A stretch of 64,000 bases of DNA from an uncultured Sunxiuqinia sp. (GCF_947495665.1 NZ_CANLZV010000014.1:1-64000); one strand, 5' to 3'; shown: positions 43,006-53,403, counted from the stretch's first letter. Notes: generated by a model not told the origin, from the sequence alone. Numbers and translations are program-made.

Positions 43006-46000
43006 TTAAAAAGTTACATTGATACCAACACTATACATTCTTGACACCGGGAAACGACCAGCATCAATTCCTCGATTACCAACTTCCGGGTCAAAAGCTG
43101 AATACTTAGTAAAGGTTAAAAGGTTCTCTCCATTCAGGTACAGGCGCATTGATGGAGGATTTTTCAGCCCCATTGAGCTCCATGCTTTGCTTGGAATGGT
43201 ATAAGAAATATTCAAATTCTTCAGACGGATATAATCTCCTTTCTCCAGGAAATAATCAGATACTAGTGAATAGTTACCATTGGGGTCATCAATCAGTGAC
43301 AATCTTGGAACTCCAGAGTTTGGATCATATTCATAGGAGTCTAAAATATCGGTTGTCATATTCCACCCTTTTAATCCGGAAGAAGACATTGCCTTAACTC
43401 CATTGAAAATTTTGACTCCTGAAATTCCTTGCCAGAACATACTTACTTCAAAGTTCTTCCAGCTTCCTCCTAAGGTAAGGCCATAAGAAAAATCAGGATA
43501 ATCATAAGCTCCCATGTATACCCGATCTCCATCATTGATTAATCCGTCATTATTAACATCACGATACTTTAAGTCTCCCGGTTTTGCATTGGGCTGTATC
43601 AGTTTCGAATTCCCTGTTTCCGGATCTGTCCAAGCGTGACTATTGATCTCTTCCTGTGATTTAAAAACTCCCTCTGAGTCAATCAAGTAATAAGAATACC
43701 AAGGCTGTCCGACGGTGGATTGCAAAGGTTTCATAGAGTTGACATCATCTGTATGCGAAATCACTTCACGGTCTCCAATATTCAAGACATTATTCTTGAC
43801 ATGTCCGATGTTACCTTTCAGATTAAGAGCAAATTCTCCAAGCTGTTTTCGGTAGGAAACCGACATCTCCCATCCGTAGTTCTCCACTTGACCAATATTA
43901 ACTTCCGGAGGAGATGCAACTCCTGCCACAGAAGGAACAGGCATCGTTTCAATTAAGTCTTTGGTGAGTTTGTAGAAATAGTCAAACGAAACATTGAGTG
44001 AATTTTTGAAAAGGCCTAAATCAACACCCAAATTCGTTTGCTCGGTCCTTTCCCATTTTAGATTTGCATTAGGAATTGTACTTTGATAGATACCAAAAAC
44101 ATGATTATCCATATCTGGTCCCAGAAATACACCATAGTCTCCAATAGCCAAAGGTGGAGCATAAATAAAACGTCTTACAGAGCGGATATTTCCGACCTGT
44201 CCCCAGCTTGCACGTAGCTTCAAAAAGCTAAGATTATCTGATTTTCCCCAAAATGGTTCAGATGATAATTTCCATCCTGCAGATAATGCCGGGAAAATAT
44301 CGGAATTATTGTTAGGGTCTAATTTAGACGAAGCATCACGACGGACACTTGCGGTTAAAAAATAACGATCACTAAATGAATAAGAAGCTCTTGCCAGCGC
44401 AGAAACAGTTGACTCTTCCCAAATAGATTCATCGGGTTTAGCATATGACCAATCCCCTGCGTTCGGGAAAATTGTATAATTTTCATTCTCAAAATCATAT
44501 CCACGAGTATAGGTCGCATTATAGCGCTGAGTCAGATAATTCATTGTAAATCCACCTAAAACAGAAACAATGTGCTTATTATCAAACTCCTTTGTAAAGG
44601 AAAGTGTATTCTCCCAATTCCAGCGAGTCAGCATCGTGTTAGCAATACTTCTATAGTTTTCGTCAACGGTTCTTCCTGGTGCCGTAAACTTTTTAGTGAA
44701 TGACTCATTTCTGGTATTTGTCAAATCATAGGAATACATTGAGTTAAACTCTAAGCCTGACAAAGGCTTAAGAGACAAGATACTAGAAGAAAACAACCTA
44801 TTGGACGGGTTATGCTGCCTTGAATTTTCTAATTGAGTTACTGGATTAAACAGGTCAGCTTCAACACTAAACCCTTCTTCCAGCGCCCAGCGAGGCATTG
44901 TTCCCCCAGGCAGTTTATTACCATCTTCATCGTATTCGAAAACAGTTGCATAACGCGGGTAAGCCATCGCTCCAAAAACAACTCCTGTATGCCCACCACC
45001 AATACCACTTTTCCCATTTCCAAAGTCGTACACTAATCGCTGGCTCAAAGTAGCCCAGTCCGCTAGTAAAAAGTCAACATTCAAGCGAGCAGTAAGTTTT
45101 TCAGAATATGTTGTAATCAGTGTTCCCTCCGTCTTATCATAACTAACCGATCCTAATGCCTTAACTGCTTCTGAGCCACCTTGCAGGGTTACGTCATAAT
45201 GTTGCATATGACCTGAGCGAAAAATTGCATCCAGCCAGTCTGTTCGTGTTATATTTCCATAAGGGAACTGCAAAGGATCATAAGCTGCCGGAATATTTGT
45301 TCCTGCAGCAGTTGACGCATCTTTCCATACTTTATTAAACTGCTCGGCATTAAGGACATCAGGCAAGCTCCAGGCTGTTTGATAACCAGTCCACACATTG
45401 GCATCCACAACTAAGTCTGTTGCTTTGGCCTGCTTCGTAGTTATAATAATTACACCTCCTGATCCTGCATAGGCTCCATAAATTGCAGCCGAAGCCGCAT
45501 CTTTAAGCACCGTAATGGATTCTATATCGGCAGCATTGTATGGAGCATTAGGCACTCCATCAACAATGTACAGCACTCCGTCACCACCTCGGTTTCCACG
45601 CCCCCGGATGCTAATATCTGCCCCCCCGGTAGGATCTCCGGATTGTACCACCCGAACTCCAGCCATTTCTCCCTGCAAAATTGTTCCTATTGATGCCGGC
45701 CTGCCTTTAAAACTGTCATCAATTTTAATATTGGCAACAGCAACAGAAAGGTCCTCTTTGCGGGCATTGGCATAACCAATAGCGACAACTTCGCCAATAC
45801 CAACCGTTTCTTCTGTTAGTGTAATGTTGAAAATGCGCTGACTACCAACCAAAACCTCTTGAGTTTCCATCCCAATAAATGAAAAAACCAAAATCACGTC
45901 AGGAGTTAATCCCGAAAGAGTAAAGTTCCCATCCATATCGGTTACTGTACCTGTAGTGCTTCCTTTAAGAACAATAGAAACACCAGGAAGTGGAGTACCC

Positions 46001-46425
46001 GTTTCGTCAATCACTTTACCACTAACGTCATGAGCTTGTTGGCTCATCGTGCCAAGCCCCGAATCCGGTTTTATAATGATCAGATTACTCGAAGTAATCG
46101 TATAACCAATATTCTGATCCTCGAAAAGATGATTCAACACTTCAGTGACAGACTGGCCTGCCACTTGAATGTTTACCTTCCGATCCAAATTCAATTTTTC
46201 ATTTTCATAAATAAACCGAAAGTCAGACTGACTTTCAATTGTCTGCAGAACTTCCTTAATTGAGGTTTGCTCCAAATTCAGGTTCAGCTTTGTATTCTGC
46301 GAATACACTGAGGCAAACACATTCAGGCTTAACGCGAGTACGAAGAATACTGTTAGCTTAGTCATCAACATGAGTTTTTTTAAGACTACCCGATGGGAAG
46401 TCCCCAATTCATACTTTTTTTTCAT
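43006..46425 (-). CDS. SusC/RagA family TonB-dependent glycan transporter with STN domain
   Basis: A 1139-residue TonB-dependent outer-membrane transporter. After the signal peptide (LTVFFVLALSLNVFASVYSQ) comes an STN (secretin/TonB N-terminal) domain (about 45-115, NLNLEQTSIKEVLQTIESQSDFRFIYENEKL), which signals to a FecR protein; then a carboxypeptidase-regulatory-like domain (about 133-215, VSGKVIDETGTPLPGVSIVLKG), the plug (VYIVDGVPN-type stretch near 290) and the barrel to the C-terminal NVTF. The STN domain agrees with the FecR/sigma genes just upstream, so import of the ligand should switch on the region. The spacer to FecR is 242 bp and holds a terminator. Confidence 0.96.
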   Translation of the reverse strand: MKKKYELGTSHRVVLKKLMLMTKLTVFFVLALSLNVFASVYSQNTKLNLNLEQTSIKEVLQTIESQSDFRFIYENEKLNLDRKVNIQVAGQSVTEVLNHLFEDQNIGYTITSSNLIIIKPDSGLGTMSQQAHDVSGKVIDETGTPLPGVSIVLKGSTTGTVTDMDGNFTLSGLTPDVILVFSFIGMETQEVLVGSQRIFNITLTEETVGIGEVVAIGYANARKEDLSVAVANIKIDDSFKGRPASIGTILQGEMAGVRVVQSGDPTGGADISIRGRGNRGGDGVLYIVDGVPNAPYNAADIESITVLKDAASAAIYGAYAGSGGVIIITTKQAKATDLVVDANVWTGYQTAWSLPDVLNAEQFNKVWKDASTAAGTNIPAAYDPLQFPYGNITRTDWLDAIFRSGHMQHYDVTLQGGSEAVKALGSVSYDKTEGTLITTYSEKLTARLNVDFLLADWATLSQRLVYDFGNGKSGIGGGHTGVVFGAMAYPRYATVFEYDEDGNKLPGGTMPRWALEEGFSVEADLFNPVTQLENSRQHNPSNRLFSSSILSLKPLSGLEFNSMYSYDLTNTRNESFTKKFTAPGRTVDENYRSIANTMLTRWNWENTLSFTKEFDNKHIVSVLGGFTMNYLTQRYNATYTRGYDFENENYTIFPNAGDWSYAKPDESIWEESTVSALARASYSFSDRYFLTASVRRDASSKLDPNNNSDIFPALSAGWKLSSEPFWGKSDNLSFLKLRASWGQVGNIRSVRRFIYAPPLAIGDYGVFLGPDMDNHVFGIYQSTIPNANLKWERTEQTNLGVDLGLFKNSLNVSFDYFYKLTKDLIETMPVPSVAGVASPPEVNIGQVENYGWEMSVSYRKQLGEFALNLKGNIGHVKNNVLNIGDREVISHTDDVNSMKPLQSTVGQPWYSYYLIDSEGVFKSQEEINSHAWTDPETGNSKLIQPNAKPGDLKYRDVNNDGLINDGDRVYMGAYDYPDFSYGLTLGGSWKNFEVSMFWQGISGVKIFNGVKAMSSSGLKGWNMTTDILDSYEYDPNSGVPRLSLIDDPNGNYSLVSDYFLEKGDYIRLKNLNISYTIPSKAWSSMGLKNPPSMRLYLNGENLLTFTKYSAFDPEVGNRGIDAGRFPVSRMYSVGINVTF

Positions 46426-46471
46426 ACTTTTGAGTTGATTTGATTAAATAACTTATTACTATTTGATCTTT

Positions 46472-46505
46472 AAAACCGGAGGGCGGGCAGGCCTTTCGGT
46501 TTTTT
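46472..46505 (-). terminator. Hairpin after the FecR gene
   Basis: AAAACCG...CGGTTTT with extra AGGCCT/CCTCC pairing. T-runs are short on both sides. It probably ends the sigma/FecR message upstream of SusC. Confidence 0.6.
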
Positions 46506-46667
46506 CATCTGCCGGGCAAATCTAAGTTAGGTCTATTACAAAAACATTACAGGCTTATTAAGTTTTGCCGGATTTTGGTCTTTCTTTTTGCTTCATATGT
46601 TATGGTTTTTTATTCGTTAATATTGAATTGATACTTAGTTGTCTTTTTCGTCAATCCGTTCCGTTTA

Positions 46668-47654
46668 TCATCGCTTTCGAACCAGAATCTCATTTCCTTC
46701 AATTGAATATTTAATCTCACTCAATTCGCTTAAAGCGTGCAGCACATCTCGAATATCTTTTTCTTCCAAAACACCCGTATAGTGAATGTCTTTTCCCAAT
46801 TCTTCAGGAATAATCCGAATTGATACATCAAACCAACGCTCCAGCAAAACACTGGTTGCTTCTAAAGAGGTACGGTCGAGATAGATCTTATTCTCAGTCC
46901 ATCCAACAATGTGAGACAGTTTGCCTTCTTTTTTTGAGAAAGATTGATCTCTAGTATTAAAAGTCATAATTTGACCAGGAGTTAAAACGACCTTTTGGTT
47001 CTCTGCGTTCAAGAGCTCAACACTCCCTTCAACCAAAGCAGTATGAACAACCTTGTCCTCAGGATAAGCCGAAATATTAAAAGTAGTTCCCAAAACTTTC
47101 AGCTCCATTCCTTGCGGCGTTTGAATATGGAAAGAATGACCGTTTTTAGCCACCTGGAAAAACCCTTCTCCCTTCAGTGCTACTTCACGGGTCTTTGTTA
47201 ATGGATTAAAGTGGTATTGTAATTCAGAACCGGAGTTCAGTTTCACTTTAGAGCCATCGGGTAAAACAACTTCAGTGCGGCTTCCATAAGCAGTGGTTAA
47301 CTGCATGTTGTTTTGTTGCAACGAAAACTGTCCAGTGTAAAAAGCCAGTGCAAGAACCAACACTAAAGATGCCGCTGCCCCCATAGCCGCATAACTAAAG
47401 CGAATAAATCGAGCCTTTCTGTGCTGCTTGCATTTTATTTGACTATCAACTTTGGGCCATGCCTTACCAGTCTGATATTTACCAGCTCTACCCAACTTTC
47501 CAGATGCCTCCCATATCCTTTGGTAATGCCGATACTCTTGTTGGTTCTCATCTGACTCGTTCAGCCAGCTTTTCAATTCTTCAGGGTTATTGGGTTCTCC
47601 TTCCGAAGTTAAATGATCAACTAGCTGATTTTCTATTTTTTTGGACGATGTCAT
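46668..47654 (-). CDS. FecR-type anti-sigma factor
   Basis: A 328-residue transmembrane regulator: cytoplasmic N-terminal part (about 1-75, with the anti-sigma WLNESDENQQEY region), one transmembrane helix (about 80-104, AAMGAAASLVLVLALAFYTG) and a periplasmic FecR domain (about 115-210, TAYGSRTEVVLPDGSKVKLNSGSEL, REVALKGEGFFQVAKNGHSFHI). C-terminal STN-like contact part (about 250-328). It holds the ECF sigma until the SusC STN domain signals. 75 bp after the sigma gene stop and co-transcribed. Confidence 0.95.
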   Translation of the reverse strand: MTSSKKIENQLVDHLTSEGEPNNPEELKSWLNESDENQQEYRHYQRIWEASGKLGRAGKYQTGKAWPKVDSQIKCKQHRKARFIRFSYAAMGAAASLVLVLALAFYTGQFSLQQNNMQLTTAYGSRTEVVLPDGSKVKLNSGSELQYHFNPLTKTREVALKGEGFFQVAKNGHSFHIQTPQGMELKVLGTTFNISAYPEDKVVHTALVEGSVELLNAENQKVVLTPGQIMTFNTRDQSFSKKEGKLSHIVGWTENKIYLDRTSLEATSVLLERWFDVSIRIIPEELGKDIHYTGVLEEKDIRDVLHALSELSEIKYSIEGNEILVRKR

Positions 47655-47729
47655 TTTGCGGTATTTATAAGTATGACACCCCTAAAAGAAAAAGGTCCTA
47701 TTTCGAAATGAAAAAAATTTAAGAAAAAG

Positions 47730-48269
47730 CTAAAAAGCGTCTTTCGCCTCAAGACAGGTTCTAAGATATTGAAGCGATTTCCAAATCTGATTCTTAATAG
47801 TTTTAACCGAAGTACCCAATTGATCAGCTATTTCTGCTTGCTTACAGCCTTCAAACCGACTCATTCGAAATACCTGTTGACAACGTTCAGGCAAGTCGTC
47901 AATACAATCTTCCAAAAAAGAGACGAACTCTTCTTCTTCCAAAAAATTCCGATCTACCATGCTGTCCTGAATATTCAGCTTTTTTATCTGCTTATCACGA
48001 TTGGCTTCGCCCCGTAGGTAATTCAACGCTGAATTACGCGATGCCCGAAATAAATAGGCTAAAATATTTTCCTGAATGGAGATTCGAGCCCGGTCATTCC
48101 ACAAACGAATAAACAACTCTTGCACAATATCTTCAGACGCTGCATGATTGTGGGTCAGGCTAAATACATAAGCGCACAAGCGTCCGTAGTAACTTTCAAA
48201 CAACTGTTGAAAGCTGCTATAATTGTCCAAAGCATTGGGGAAAGATTCTATCTTGTCGTTTTTTCTCAC
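47730..48269 (-). CDS. ECF-type RNA polymerase sigma-70 factor (Bacteroidota PUL type)
   Basis: The 179-residue sigma factor has region 2 (about 20-90, FESYYGRLCAYVFSLTHNHAASEDIVQELFIRLWNDR) and region 4 (about 120-172, LPERCQQVFRMSRFEGCKQAEIADQLGTSVKTIKNQIWKSLQYLR, a helix-turn-helix). It is of the family paired with FecR and STN-SusC in Bacteroidota. It likely directs transcription of the SusC operon. Target promoter motif was not found by eye. First gene of the regulatory pair; a terminator of the upstream sulfatase unit lies 200 bp before it. Confidence 0.95.
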   Translation of the reverse strand: MRKNDKIESFPNALDNYSSFQQLFESYYGRLCAYVFSLTHNHAASEDIVQELFIRLWNDRARISIQENILAYLFRASRNSALNYLRGEANRDKQIKKLNIQDSMVDRNFLEEEEFVSFLEDCIDDLPERCQQVFRMSRFEGCKQAEIADQLGTSVKTIKNQIWKSLQYLRTCLEAKDAF

Positions 48270-48472
48270 AAACCTCCGAATGGATTACAATAATAAGAAA
48301 ATATTGCCTTCGCCAATATTAATTCTGGAACACACAACTGACAATTCTAGGAAAAAGAAAGACGTCAACTAACCTTCAACTATTTAGTTGCTCTTTTTCT
48401 TTTCAGGATTTTGAACACCTATGAGAAAATTTCACTAAGAATCCCAAAATACAAACAATCTGTTTCGCATAT
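48270..48472. promoter_or_regulatory. Leader of the sigma/FecR unit
   Basis: About 200 bp of non-coding AT-rich DNA between the sulfatase terminator and the sigma gene. It should hold the promoter for the sigma/FecR pair. No clear motif pair or operator was picked. Confidence 0.3.
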
Positions 48473-48508
48473 CAAAAAAAATACCATGAGGTCTCCCCCA
48501 TGGTATTA
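48473..48508 (-). terminator. Terminator of the sulfatase-GH43-sulfatase unit
   Basis: Minus strand ATACCATGGGGGAGACCTCATGGTAT followed by eight T. Perfect 8-bp stem. Confidence 0.9.
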
Positions 48509-48535
48509 ATAAGCTTTTAATTCGTTTACAGCTAG

Positions 48536-50071
48536 TTATTTTAATTCGATTGGTTGTATTTTCGATTTTTCAACACCGCGGAGTGCAGTATAGGCTTCAA
48601 GCATCTCTTCCAATTTCTCCGGTTGTTCCTGAGCCAGATTTTGCTGCTGTCCCAAATCATCTTTCAGATTATACAGTTGAAAATCCTTCGAATTTCCAAT
48701 CTCAATATTGACACTCTTGATCTTTGCTGGTCCTTTGTAAGGAGGAATCATCAGCCAGTCGCCTTTACGCAGGGCAGTACGGCTAGTGGCTTCAAGCACC
48801 AACTCCTCCCGTCCGGCAGCACTTTCACCAAGCAACACGGGTAATAAATCCTGACTATCGGTTGTCTTCTCTTCCGTGTCAGCCAAGGAAGCCAGAGAAG
48901 CTAACAAGTCCATCTGGCAAAGCAGAGCATCAGATACCTGAGGTGTAATTTTACCTTTCCAGTAAGTGATAAACGGCACGCGTGTACCCGCTTCAAACAA
49001 ACTGTATTTTCCACCCCGAAGAGGACCTGACGGCGTATGACTTCCAAGTTTCTCAACGGCATCATCATAATAACCATCATTAATTACAGGCCCGTTATCA
49101 CTGCTCAATACAATCAGCGTATTCTCCAATAAGCCCTCTTCTTCCAGTGTTTTAACAAATTCACCAATACACCAGTCGGCCTCAACAATTACATCCCCAC
49201 GGGGGCCCATGGTGGTTGAACCTACAAAACGAGGATGTGGCGTACGTGGCACGTGCGGTTGCTGCATGGCATAATACAAGAAGAAGGGCTCATCCTTATG
49301 CTTTCGCACATACTCCTGAGCTTTTGCTAAAAAATGGTCAGCCATGTCCACATCGCTCCATTTGGCTGCTTCCCCGCCTTTCATGAATCCAATACGCGGA
49401 ACGCCATTCACAATGCTATTGTTATGTCCATGATGCCATTTCATGGTCAGCAATTCCGGATTATCTTTTCCTGTTGGCTCACCCTCAAAGTTGTGCTGAT
49501 AGCTGATTTCAATCGGGTCATTAGGATCCAAATTATCCACATAACCATTGTCGATATATACGGTTGGAACCCGGTCTTGTGTAGCAGCCATAATGTAAGC
49601 ATCATCAAACCCCACTTCATTTGGTCCGGGAGCGATATGCCCATTCCAGTCAACCACTCCGGTTCCCAGGCCAAGGTGCCATTTCCCCACGATTCCGGTG
49701 TGATAACCTTGTTTTTTAAGCATTTTAGGAATAGTTACCTGTGCGGTATCAATAATTAAAGGTGCCGTTCCCGGAAGAATATTAGCATCCTTGTTTCTCC
49801 AGGGATACACGCCGGTTAACAAGCCAAAACGGCTGGGTGTGCAGGTCGCCGAGGTGGCATGAGCGTCGGTAAACCGAACGCCTCCATTCGCCAGGGCATC
49901 CATGTTGGGCGTTTTTAGCTGAGTGGCTCCATAGGCACTCACATCCCCATAGCCCAAATCATCGAGGTAAATTACAACAATGTTGGGTTTAAGCTCTGCG
50001 GCTTGTTTTTCACTTGTTGTGCAGGCGGTAACCGCAGCCATACAAGTAGTAGTCAGTAGTAGATTTTTCAT
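48536..50071 (-). CDS. Type I sulfatase (lipoprotein)
   Basis: A 511-residue formylglycine-dependent sulfatase. Lipoprotein signal (TTTCMAAVTAC). Calcium-site Asp pair YLDDLGYGD near 36, the formylglycine motif CTPSRFGLLTG near residue 78 (Cys becomes formylglycine, needs a maturase elsewhere), GKWHLGLG near 131 and LSSDNGPVIND near 323. It strips sulfate esters from sugars in the periplasm or at the surface. Last gene of a three-gene unit, 27 bp after the GH43-like gene. Confidence 0.93.
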   Translation of the reverse strand: MKNLLLTTTCMAAVTACTTSEKQAAELKPNIVVIYLDDLGYGDVSAYGATQLKTPNMDALANGGVRFTDAHATSATCTPSRFGLLTGVYPWRNKDANILPGTAPLIIDTAQVTIPKMLKKQGYHTGIVGKWHLGLGTGVVDWNGHIAPGPNEVGFDDAYIMAATQDRVPTVYIDNGYVDNLDPNDPIEISYQHNFEGEPTGKDNPELLTMKWHHGHNNSIVNGVPRIGFMKGGEAAKWSDVDMADHFLAKAQEYVRKHKDEPFFLYYAMQQPHVPRTPHPRFVGSTTMGPRGDVIVEADWCIGEFVKTLEEEGLLENTLIVLSSDNGPVINDGYYDDAVEKLGSHTPSGPLRGGKYSLFEAGTRVPFITYWKGKITPQVSDALLCQMDLLASLASLADTEEKTTDSQDLLPVLLGESAAGREELVLEATSRTALRKGDWLMIPPYKGPAKIKSVNIEIGNSKDFQLYNLKDDLGQQQNLAQEQPEKLEEMLEAYTALRGVEKSKIQPIELK

Positions 50072-50098
50072 TTCTTGTTAATATTGAATAATTAGTGC

Positions 50099-51229
50099 TT
50101 ATTTCAGTTTCCATTTTCCCTGCCAGTGAATAACGGGTTTGTCATTTTCAAACATGATGGGCAACCAGATATAGCGTCCGTCGATGGCATTTTCAGGGCT
50201 CCAACGGTCAGCCATAAAAATAAACTCACCCGAGTTATGCGGATTTTCAAAAATAAAGGTACTCTGGGAATCGAAGGTAGTTTGTTGTTGCACACTGGTT
50301 CCCCGACAGGGATTCCCCAAAGATTTCCACGGCCCCCAAATGGAGTCAGCCACAAACGAGCGGGCTGCATTGGGCGCCCACCCCGTGCAACCAGAAGCAA
50401 TCAGGTAATATTTGCCGTCTTTCTTAAAAATAGCCGGTGCTTCATTATGCCCGGCAGGCAATACCGCAACATAGTGCCCGGTAAAGTCCGTGTATTCCTC
50501 ATTCAACTCAGCAATATGCAAGGTCAGATTCTCTTCCGAAGCATGAATATGATAGGCTTTCCCGTCATCATCCACAAAAAGGGTCATATCACGGGCCATT
50601 TGTCCTTTCTCTAAATCACGATGAACAAACAAGCCATCAGCAACGGCAGCGAGCCATTCCTCCGACCAGCTCTTCAAATCTTCAGGAAAACGCATTTGCT
50701 TTTGCTCTGCCGTAAAGTTCATCGGCCACTGCCCCGCATTGGGATTGACACTGTGTTGATAGGTAAATGGACCAATAGGTGAGTCAGCAACGGCCAAGCC
50801 GGTTTTTGCTGCTAAATACCCCATTCCTTTCAATTCATGATGAAACCACATCACAAATTTGCCCGTCTTTTTATTGAAAATAACTTTCGGACGTTCGATG
50901 ATACATCCTTTCACAATCGGACTCTCAGGATCATTGGAAACCCGAAGAGCGATTCCCTCATCTTTCCAGCTGTACAAATTGGTGGAAGAATAAACATGCA
51001 CCCCCACCTTGGCCTGATTACCGGCTTTGCCTTCAATCTTGTGTTCGCCGTACCAATAGTAGGTTCCTTCAAACTCCAGCAAGCCGCCTCCATGTGCGTT
51101 GATATGAACACCGTTGTTATCGGGCCAAATTGCTCCGGGCTCGAAGTGTTGTTGCTTGTTGTTTTGAGCCGAGCAAAACAAACTCAGCAAAACAAAAGTC
51201 AGGGTCGTTAGTTCTTTGGATAATTTCAC
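50099..51229 (-). CDS. GH43-like glycoside hydrolase
   Basis: The 376-residue exported protein has a signal peptide (LTFVLLSLFCSAQ) and a five-blade propeller of the GH43 style: GVHINAHGGGLLEFEGTYYWYGEHK near 36, GVHVYSSTNLYSWKDEG near 75, CIIERPKVIFNKKTGKFVMWFHHE near 105, and EAPAIFKKDGKYYLIASGCTGWAPN near 262, where Glu is the likely general acid. The HINAHGGG text recalls galactan-active GH43 subfamilies, in which the usual base Asp is often missing; so galactosidase activity is a guess. Between two sulfatases, same operon. Confidence 0.83.
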   Translation of the reverse strand: MKLSKELTTLTFVLLSLFCSAQNNKQQHFEPGAIWPDNNGVHINAHGGGLLEFEGTYYWYGEHKIEGKAGNQAKVGVHVYSSTNLYSWKDEGIALRVSNDPESPIVKGCIIERPKVIFNKKTGKFVMWFHHELKGMGYLAAKTGLAVADSPIGPFTYQHSVNPNAGQWPMNFTAEQKQMRFPEDLKSWSEEWLAAVADGLFVHRDLEKGQMARDMTLFVDDDGKAYHIHASEENLTLHIAELNEEYTDFTGHYVAVLPAGHNEAPAIFKKDGKYYLIASGCTGWAPNAARSFVADSIWGPWKSLGNPCRGTSVQQQTTFDSQSTFIFENPHNSGEFIFMADRWSPENAIDGRYIWLPIMFENDKPVIHWQGKWKLK

Positions 51230-51297
51230 TTTCTAAAATTAGTTAAGTTTTTAAGTCTGCTCATCGTTTATCCTTCTTAATTCTATTGCAAAACTCG

Positions 51298-53202
51298 CTA
51301 TTGTCTGAAATCGGTATTATTAGGGATAAGCCCCAAACTCCCCAAAAAGTCAGCACAGGCCGCCTTCACGTTATAAATACTTGTCTTCTTTTCACGAACC
51401 GCCTTGACGACCTCCACAAATGGCTGTTTATTGTCAACATATAGCAAGAAATTCAGGCTCATCAAGGCCAGGTCCATGTTGTTGCTGAGGCAAAATTGTT
51501 TCAGCCGGTTTTCTGCCAATTCATTTTGAAAAAGCTGAAAAGCAATGGCCGAAGCCGTGATTGCCACGGGAGGATAGCTGTCTGTCATGGCCTCAACAAT
51601 TTCAGGCTCGAATGCTTTCAAATCTTCCGAGTGCTGCGACCTTAAGCCAATCATAGCCCAATAGCGAACGATTTTATTATCGGACTGAAGCAATTCAAAC
51701 TGCTGCTTAGCCACCTTTTTGCCTCGCATTCCCGACAAGGAAGAAGCCTTGTAGATTTCCTCAACCGGATAGTTTTGATCATTCAGTCGGAATTCATAAG
51801 GCGTTGTTGTCTCTGAAATCAAGCCAATTTCATATTCAGGCAAAAGCAAAACATCACGAGCACGAAGAATCTCCATTTTCAACTGGCTACGCATTTGCTC
51901 CAAAACAGGCTTGAAAACAGGATTAGCAACCAGGTTTTTGGTTTCCCAAGGATCATTTTCAATGTCATATAAAAATTCAGCGGATCGTTCTGCAAACAAG
52001 CTTTGCTGCAAGTCATTCAGTTTGTTTTCAGCCAGGTCCTTGCGCATTTGCTGTTTAATCTCCCCAATTTCCATGTAGCGGATGTACCTGGCTTCAGGCA
52101 TAAACGGCATGAAATTTCGGGAATACACAAACTTACCATCCGTCACTGTTCGCACTTTATCGATTCCATTGTCTGAGCGATCTGAAGATAAAAACAGGTA
52201 ATCGGCCTTTTCAGAGCGATTGGCCCCCAGCAAGCTTCGGTCTTCCAAATGGGCAGCCGGCTCCCCGTCTGCCAAACGGATCATCGTTGGTGCCAGATCC
52301 GTAAAATCAACCAACTCATCGGTAACCACGCCCGTTCCCCATGGCGAAAGATCCTTGTACATTTCAGGAAACCAAACCACAAATGGCACCCGGTACCCCA
52401 GGTTAATCCCATTGGTTTTCCCGCGCGGAATGCCCTCTCCGTGATCGGCATAAAAGAAGATAATCGTACTGTCTTTCAATCCATCCTTTTCCAGCCGGGT
52501 CAACAAAGCTTTAATCTTATTGTCCGTTAGTTTGATGGAATTATAGACACGGGCCATCTGCCTGCGCATTTCAGGGTTATCCGTGTAAAATGGTGGCATC
52601 TCAAAATCGTCATCGCCAATGCGTTCTGCTTCTTCCAGATGTTCCAGCACATTCTGTTCATACCACGCATAACTTTCTGTCATAGTTCGGGATTGGTGAC
52701 TATCTACCAAGTTAAAAACGGCAAAAAAAGGCTGTCCCGGCTGTCGGTTCCACCAGCCCGCCTTGCCCGAGCTTTCATGCCAGGCTTCTTTTATAAAATC
52801 CTTAGCCCGGGCTACATTGTAGTCAGTTTTACTGTTGTTGGTGGTGTAGTAACCTTCCGACCTCAGGTAATAAGGAAATCCTTTGATTAACTCCGGAACC
52901 GGATAGTTGCTCCGGTGATTTCCGGTGCCTGTTTTATAGGTCTTCACGCCGGTTATAATGGCTGATCGGCTGGGCGAACAAACTGTTCCGGTAGAAAACG
53001 CATTGGTAAAACGAACGCCTTCGCCGGCCAACCGGTCAATGACAGGTGTCCGGGCATCTTCATTGCCATAGCATCCAATAAATTGGGGCGAAGTATCTTC
53101 GATGGTGATCCACAAAATGTTGGGTTTGGGCTGTGCCCATGCTGTGCTTCCAACTAGCAACGGTATCCAAAGCAGTATTCTCGGTGGTTTAGTGAGGTTC
53201 AT
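51298..53202 (-). CDS. Type I sulfatase with C-terminal helical repeats
   Basis: A 634-residue exported sulfatase: signal peptide (ILLWIPLLVGSTAWAQ), ILWITIEDTSPQFIGCYGNED at the metal site, formylglycine motif CSPSRSAIITG near residue 75 and YADHGEGIPRGKTNG near 255. The text resembles heparan-type N-sulfoglucosamine sulfohydrolases. After the sulfatase domain (to about 500), residues 510-630 form helical pairs like HEAT repeats (IVRYWAMIGLRSQHSEDL, AITASAIAFQLFQNE). First gene of the three-gene unit, just after the GH95 terminator. Confidence 0.9.
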   Translation of the reverse strand: MNLTKPPRILLWIPLLVGSTAWAQPKPNILWITIEDTSPQFIGCYGNEDARTPVIDRLAGEGVRFTNAFSTGTVCSPSRSAIITGVKTYKTGTGNHRSNYPVPELIKGFPYYLRSEGYYTTNNSKTDYNVARAKDFIKEAWHESSGKAGWWNRQPGQPFFAVFNLVDSHQSRTMTESYAWYEQNVLEHLEEAERIGDDDFEMPPFYTDNPEMRRQMARVYNSIKLTDNKIKALLTRLEKDGLKDSTIIFFYADHGEGIPRGKTNGINLGYRVPFVVWFPEMYKDLSPWGTGVVTDELVDFTDLAPTMIRLADGEPAAHLEDRSLLGANRSEKADYLFLSSDRSDNGIDKVRTVTDGKFVYSRNFMPFMPEARYIRYMEIGEIKQQMRKDLAENKLNDLQQSLFAERSAEFLYDIENDPWETKNLVANPVFKPVLEQMRSQLKMEILRARDVLLLPEYEIGLISETTTPYEFRLNDQNYPVEEIYKASSLSGMRGKKVAKQQFELLQSDNKIVRYWAMIGLRSQHSEDLKAFEPEIVEAMTDSYPPVAITASAIAFQLFQNELAENRLKQFCLSNNMDLALMSLNFLLYVDNKQPFVEVVKAVREKKTSIYNVKAACADFLGSLGLIPNNTDFRQ

Positions 53203-53313
53203 AGGAGGTAACTTTAGTTCAGGCTATTTTATTTCAGCAAATTAAATTGAAATAAATATGCTAAATTAATTGATTCTGATCAATTTAAAGCCGAACTATT
53301 TAACAGGATGATC

Positions 53314-53349
53314 TAAAAAAAAGAGAAGCATCGGAAAAATGCTTCTCTT
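53314..53349 (-). terminator. Terminator of the GH95 gene
   Basis: Minus strand AGAGAAGCAT-TTTTCCG-ATGCTTCTCT, then TTTTTTTT. Clear. Confidence 0.9.
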
Positions 53350-53403
53350 CTTCGCCGGGCTTTTAAGCCTCAACTTCTAAAATCATCTCCTCCATTCTGA
53401 GGA